Part shown: piece by piece, positions 5,070 to 6,481 of the stretch
Layout of the letters: each line of letters starts with the position of its first letter
How positions within the stretch are numbered: the first letter of the stretch is position 1
NCBI GenBank assembly: GCA_028717605.1
Contig: JAQUNM010000033.1
Coordinates: forward strand, 1-6,481
Length of the DNA: 6,481 nt
Direction: 5' to 3'
Source: Minisyncoccota bacterium
Lineage (GTDB): Bacteria > Patescibacteriota > Minisyncoccia > Minisyncoccales > GWA2-38-27
Made by a program: the position numbers and the translations under genes
Notes under the pieces: model-generated
Seen by the model: only the letters and a program-made list of their open reading frames with translations
Database searches by the model: none
What the model was told of the DNA's origin: nothing

Positions 5070-5709
5070 TCGTATTAAATATGTTCTTTTTTCCTGTTCC
5101 AATAATCTTTACTTGTTTGTTTTTAATCAAAATAGCCTGCTTATCAGTTAATGCTATAATTAGGTATTTTGTATTTTTAGCTGCTTCTTTTATAGTTTTT
5201 CTATATTTTTTTTCAAAATGAGCAGTCATTAAAAAAGAAACCAGATTTAACCCTTTTAAGTTTTTAAGTCCGATTTTATTATTGTCTGCATGTTTCCAAG
5301 TAGCTGCTTCAATAGTAGGACAAGCGATATAACTACCAGCGCTTAAACCCACATATATTCCTCCTTTTTTGACAAACTCTTTCATTTTTTTATTTAAACC
5401 AGTTTTTCTAATTCCATTTAAATAATCAAAAGTATTTCCTCCTAAAACATAAATTACATCAATTTCTTTTAATTGTTCTTTTTTAACCTTTTTATTCAAT
5501 TGGAAAAAGGTTATATTTTCTTTTAAAATACCAACTTCTTTAAATTGTCTTAATATTCTTTTTATATATTTATTGTCCAGAAAATCTTTTAAAGGAGTAA
5601 AAACTAAAAATACTTTAATTTCTGCAGGTTTTTTATCAACCAATTTTAAAAATTCTTTTCCTATTTTAGGCTCTTTCCACCAGCCAGCTGATGTAAGTAA
5701 TAGTTTCAT
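5056..5709 (-). CDS. Peptidase E family (S51) dipeptidase-like protein
   Basis: This 217-residue cytoplasmic protein fits the S51 family, whose founding members hydrolyse dipeptides with N-terminal aspartate. Visible motifs are the start MKLLLTSAGWW (strand 1), VIYVLGGNTFDYL (about 85-97, family GGN(T)F motif), and the nucleophile elbow GLSAGSYIACPTI (121-133) with Ser123 as the expected catalytic serine. The segment LMTAHFEKKY has His164 in the place of the catalytic histidine. The acidic member is not certain; Asp142 is a candidate. Length is close to family members (about 210-240). The residues lining the Asp pocket cannot be judged by eye, so related activities such as cyanophycinase-type or other Asp-directed cleavage remain possible. 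It begins 4 nt after the racemase stop, clearly one operon. The last codons lie within repeat copy D, so the C terminus (about NTKNRL) may be shaped by the repeat. Confidence 0.85.
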   Translation of the reverse strand: MKLLLTSAGWWKEPKIGKEFLKLVDKKPAEIKVFLVFTPLKDFLDNKYIKRILRQFKEVGILKENITFFQLNKKVKKEQLKEIDVIYVLGGNTFDYLNGIRKTGLNKKMKEFVKKGGIYVGLSAGSYIACPTIEAATWKHADNNKIGLKNLKGLNLVSFLMTAHFEKKYRKTIKEAAKNTKYLIIALTDKQAILIKNKQVKIIGTGKKNIFNTKNRL

Positions 5710-5713
5710 ATAA

Positions 5714-6403
5714 TTATTTTAATATTTCTCTTACTGTTGCTTCTGAAAATATTTTCATAGTATCAAATATTTTTAAATTCGGATGTTTTGGAATCAATAA
5801 TTGCAAATCAGTGCAAGCAAGAATAACACAGTCAACATCTTTTTCTTCAAAATCATTTATTATTTTAATAAGTTCTTCTCTATCTTTATTACTTTGCATG
5901 CCCATAACAAGATTATAAATAAGCTTACCCAGTTTAGCTTGTTGAAAATCATCTGGTGTTTCGTATTTAATTTGGTTCTTTCCAAAAGCTTCTTCGTATA
6001 ATTTATTCTTAATAGTAGCTGAAGTAGAAACAATCCCAACTTTACTAAACTTATTTTCTTTTAAAAACCTTACTGTTTCTTCAATGATACTTAAAACGGG
6101 AATATTTACTACTTTTCTTATATCTTTAATAAAAATATGTAAAGAATTACAAGGCATGACAATAAAATCAGCTCCTGACTTTTCTAATTTCTTTGCTTCT
6201 TCAATTAAAAAAGGAAGTATTCTTTCAAAACCAATACCCTTTTCAATGGCTTCTTCTTCTATTTGATAAGGCAAGGGAACACTAGAAATAATGATAGAAG
6301 GCCTGTTGTTTTTATCTTTTTTTTGGCAAGAAAAAATCAAGTCTAAATAAAATCCAGATGTTGTTTCTGGTCCTAACCCACCTATTATACCAACTGTTTT
6401 CAT
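5714..6403 (-). CDS. Aspartate/glutamate (amino acid) racemase family protein
   Basis: This 229-residue protein fits the cofactor-independent Asp/Glu racemase superfamily, which inverts amino acids with two cysteines acting as acid and base. It opens with KTVGIIGGLGPETTSGFY (2-19), the usual N-terminal motif. The first catalytic Cys is Cys85 in MPCNSLH (normally CNT.H) and the second is Cys197 in ILACTDLQLLIP (normally GCTE). Both thiols are kept, so an active racemase is likely. The Thr-to-Ser and Glu-to-Asp changes beside them leave the substrate less certain. Length matches the aspartate racemase type (about 230) rather than MurI glutamate racemase (about 260-270). It would produce D-aspartate (or another D-amino acid) in the cytoplasm for peptidoglycan cross-bridges or other uses. 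The start is 7 nt after a probable upstream gene's stop, without a Shine-Dalgarno. Peptidase E follows 4 nt downstream. Confidence 0.88.
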   Translation of the reverse strand: MKTVGIIGGLGPETTSGFYLDLIFSCQKKDKNNRPSIIISSVPLPYQIEEEAIEKGIGFERILPFLIEEAKKLEKSGADFIVMPCNSLHIFIKDIRKVVNIPVLSIIEETVRFLKENKFSKVGIVSTSATIKNKLYEEAFGKNQIKYETPDDFQQAKLGKLIYNLVMGMQSNKDREELIKIINDFEEKDVDCVILACTDLQLLIPKHPNLKIFDTMKIFSEATVREILK

Positions 6404-6410
6404 ATTTTTT

Positions 6411-6481
6411 TTATTTATTATATTCTTTTAAAAGTTGATAATAAATTTCAATTAATTTTTTGAAGTCTTTTATTCTTACTT
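6411..6481 (-). CDS. Probable 3' end of an unidentified upstream gene
   Basis: From the right edge one minus-strand frame stays open for 22 codons and ends in TAA at 6413-6411. The tail reads KDFKKLIEIYYQLLKEYNK, a regular amphipathic helix pattern typical of a real C terminus. The other two frames stop earlier. Its stop is 7 nt before the racemase start, matching the tight spacing of the next pair. The fragment is too short to name, and chance cannot be excluded. Confidence 0.45.
   Translation of the reverse strand, partial: VRIKDFKKLIEIYYQLLKEYNK

Noticed and set aside
4985..5221. Plus-strand open frame across the promoter region and the peptidase E 3' end
   Set aside because: It runs through the operator sites and the repeat, is antisense to peptidase E, and shows no recognisable protein features.
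5801..6266. Plus-strand open frames within the racemase gene
   Set aside because: They are antisense shadows of a gene with both catalytic cysteine motifs intact.

Overview
All supported genes lie on the minus strand, so transcription runs from high to low coordinates. The DNA is AT-rich (roughly 25-30% G+C in most genes). TGA is used as an ordinary stop (the ABC ATPase ends in TGA inside an ATGA overlap), so UGA recoding is not indicated. Nearly all genes lack a Shine-Dalgarno sequence, intergenic gaps are short, and one gene encodes an HTH + histidine-kinase-type ATPase + STAS-like (DUF4325) protein. Together these suggest a bacterium of the Patescibacteria/CPR type. That is inference from style and gene content; no taxonomic marker is present.

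Layout from right to left in transcription order: (1) 6481-5056, the 3' tail of an unidentified gene, an aspartate/glutamate racemase family protein and a peptidase E (S51) family protein, packed with 4-7 nt gaps as an operon. (2) 5055-3916, a consensus sigma70 promoter embedded in three near-identical palindromic operator sites, followed by the HTH-ATPase-STAS-like regulator, which probably controls itself. (3) 3814-3455, a small flavin-binding split-barrel (pyridoxamine-phosphate-oxidase-like) protein. (4) 3420-3081, a self-contained single-gene unit: promoter, strong Shine-Dalgarno, 77-residue unknown protein and terminator, with clearly higher G+C than its neighbours. (5) 2825-2421, a four-helix membrane protein of unknown function. 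(6) 2225-1, an operon of a second four-helix membrane protein, a NitT/TauT-type ABC ATPase and its substrate-binding protein, which runs off the left edge. No permease is visible.

The most unusual structure is a family of intergenic repeats of about 35-100 bp at 2275-2371, 2836-2930, 3821-3917 and 5037-5069, all in the same orientation. The fullest copies combine a palindromic segment at the 3' end of the upstream gene, a rho-independent terminator hairpin, and an extended -10 box (TGATAGAAT) just before the next start codon. They look like ready-made terminator-promoter boundary cassettes.

Functional links: peptidase E could release aspartate from Asp-X dipeptides and the racemase could convert it to D-aspartate, an Asp-centred salvage or wall-precursor pair. 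The ABC genes import an unidentified small organic solute. The regulator seems to join DNA binding, an ATPase switch and an anti-sigma-antagonist-like domain in one chain.
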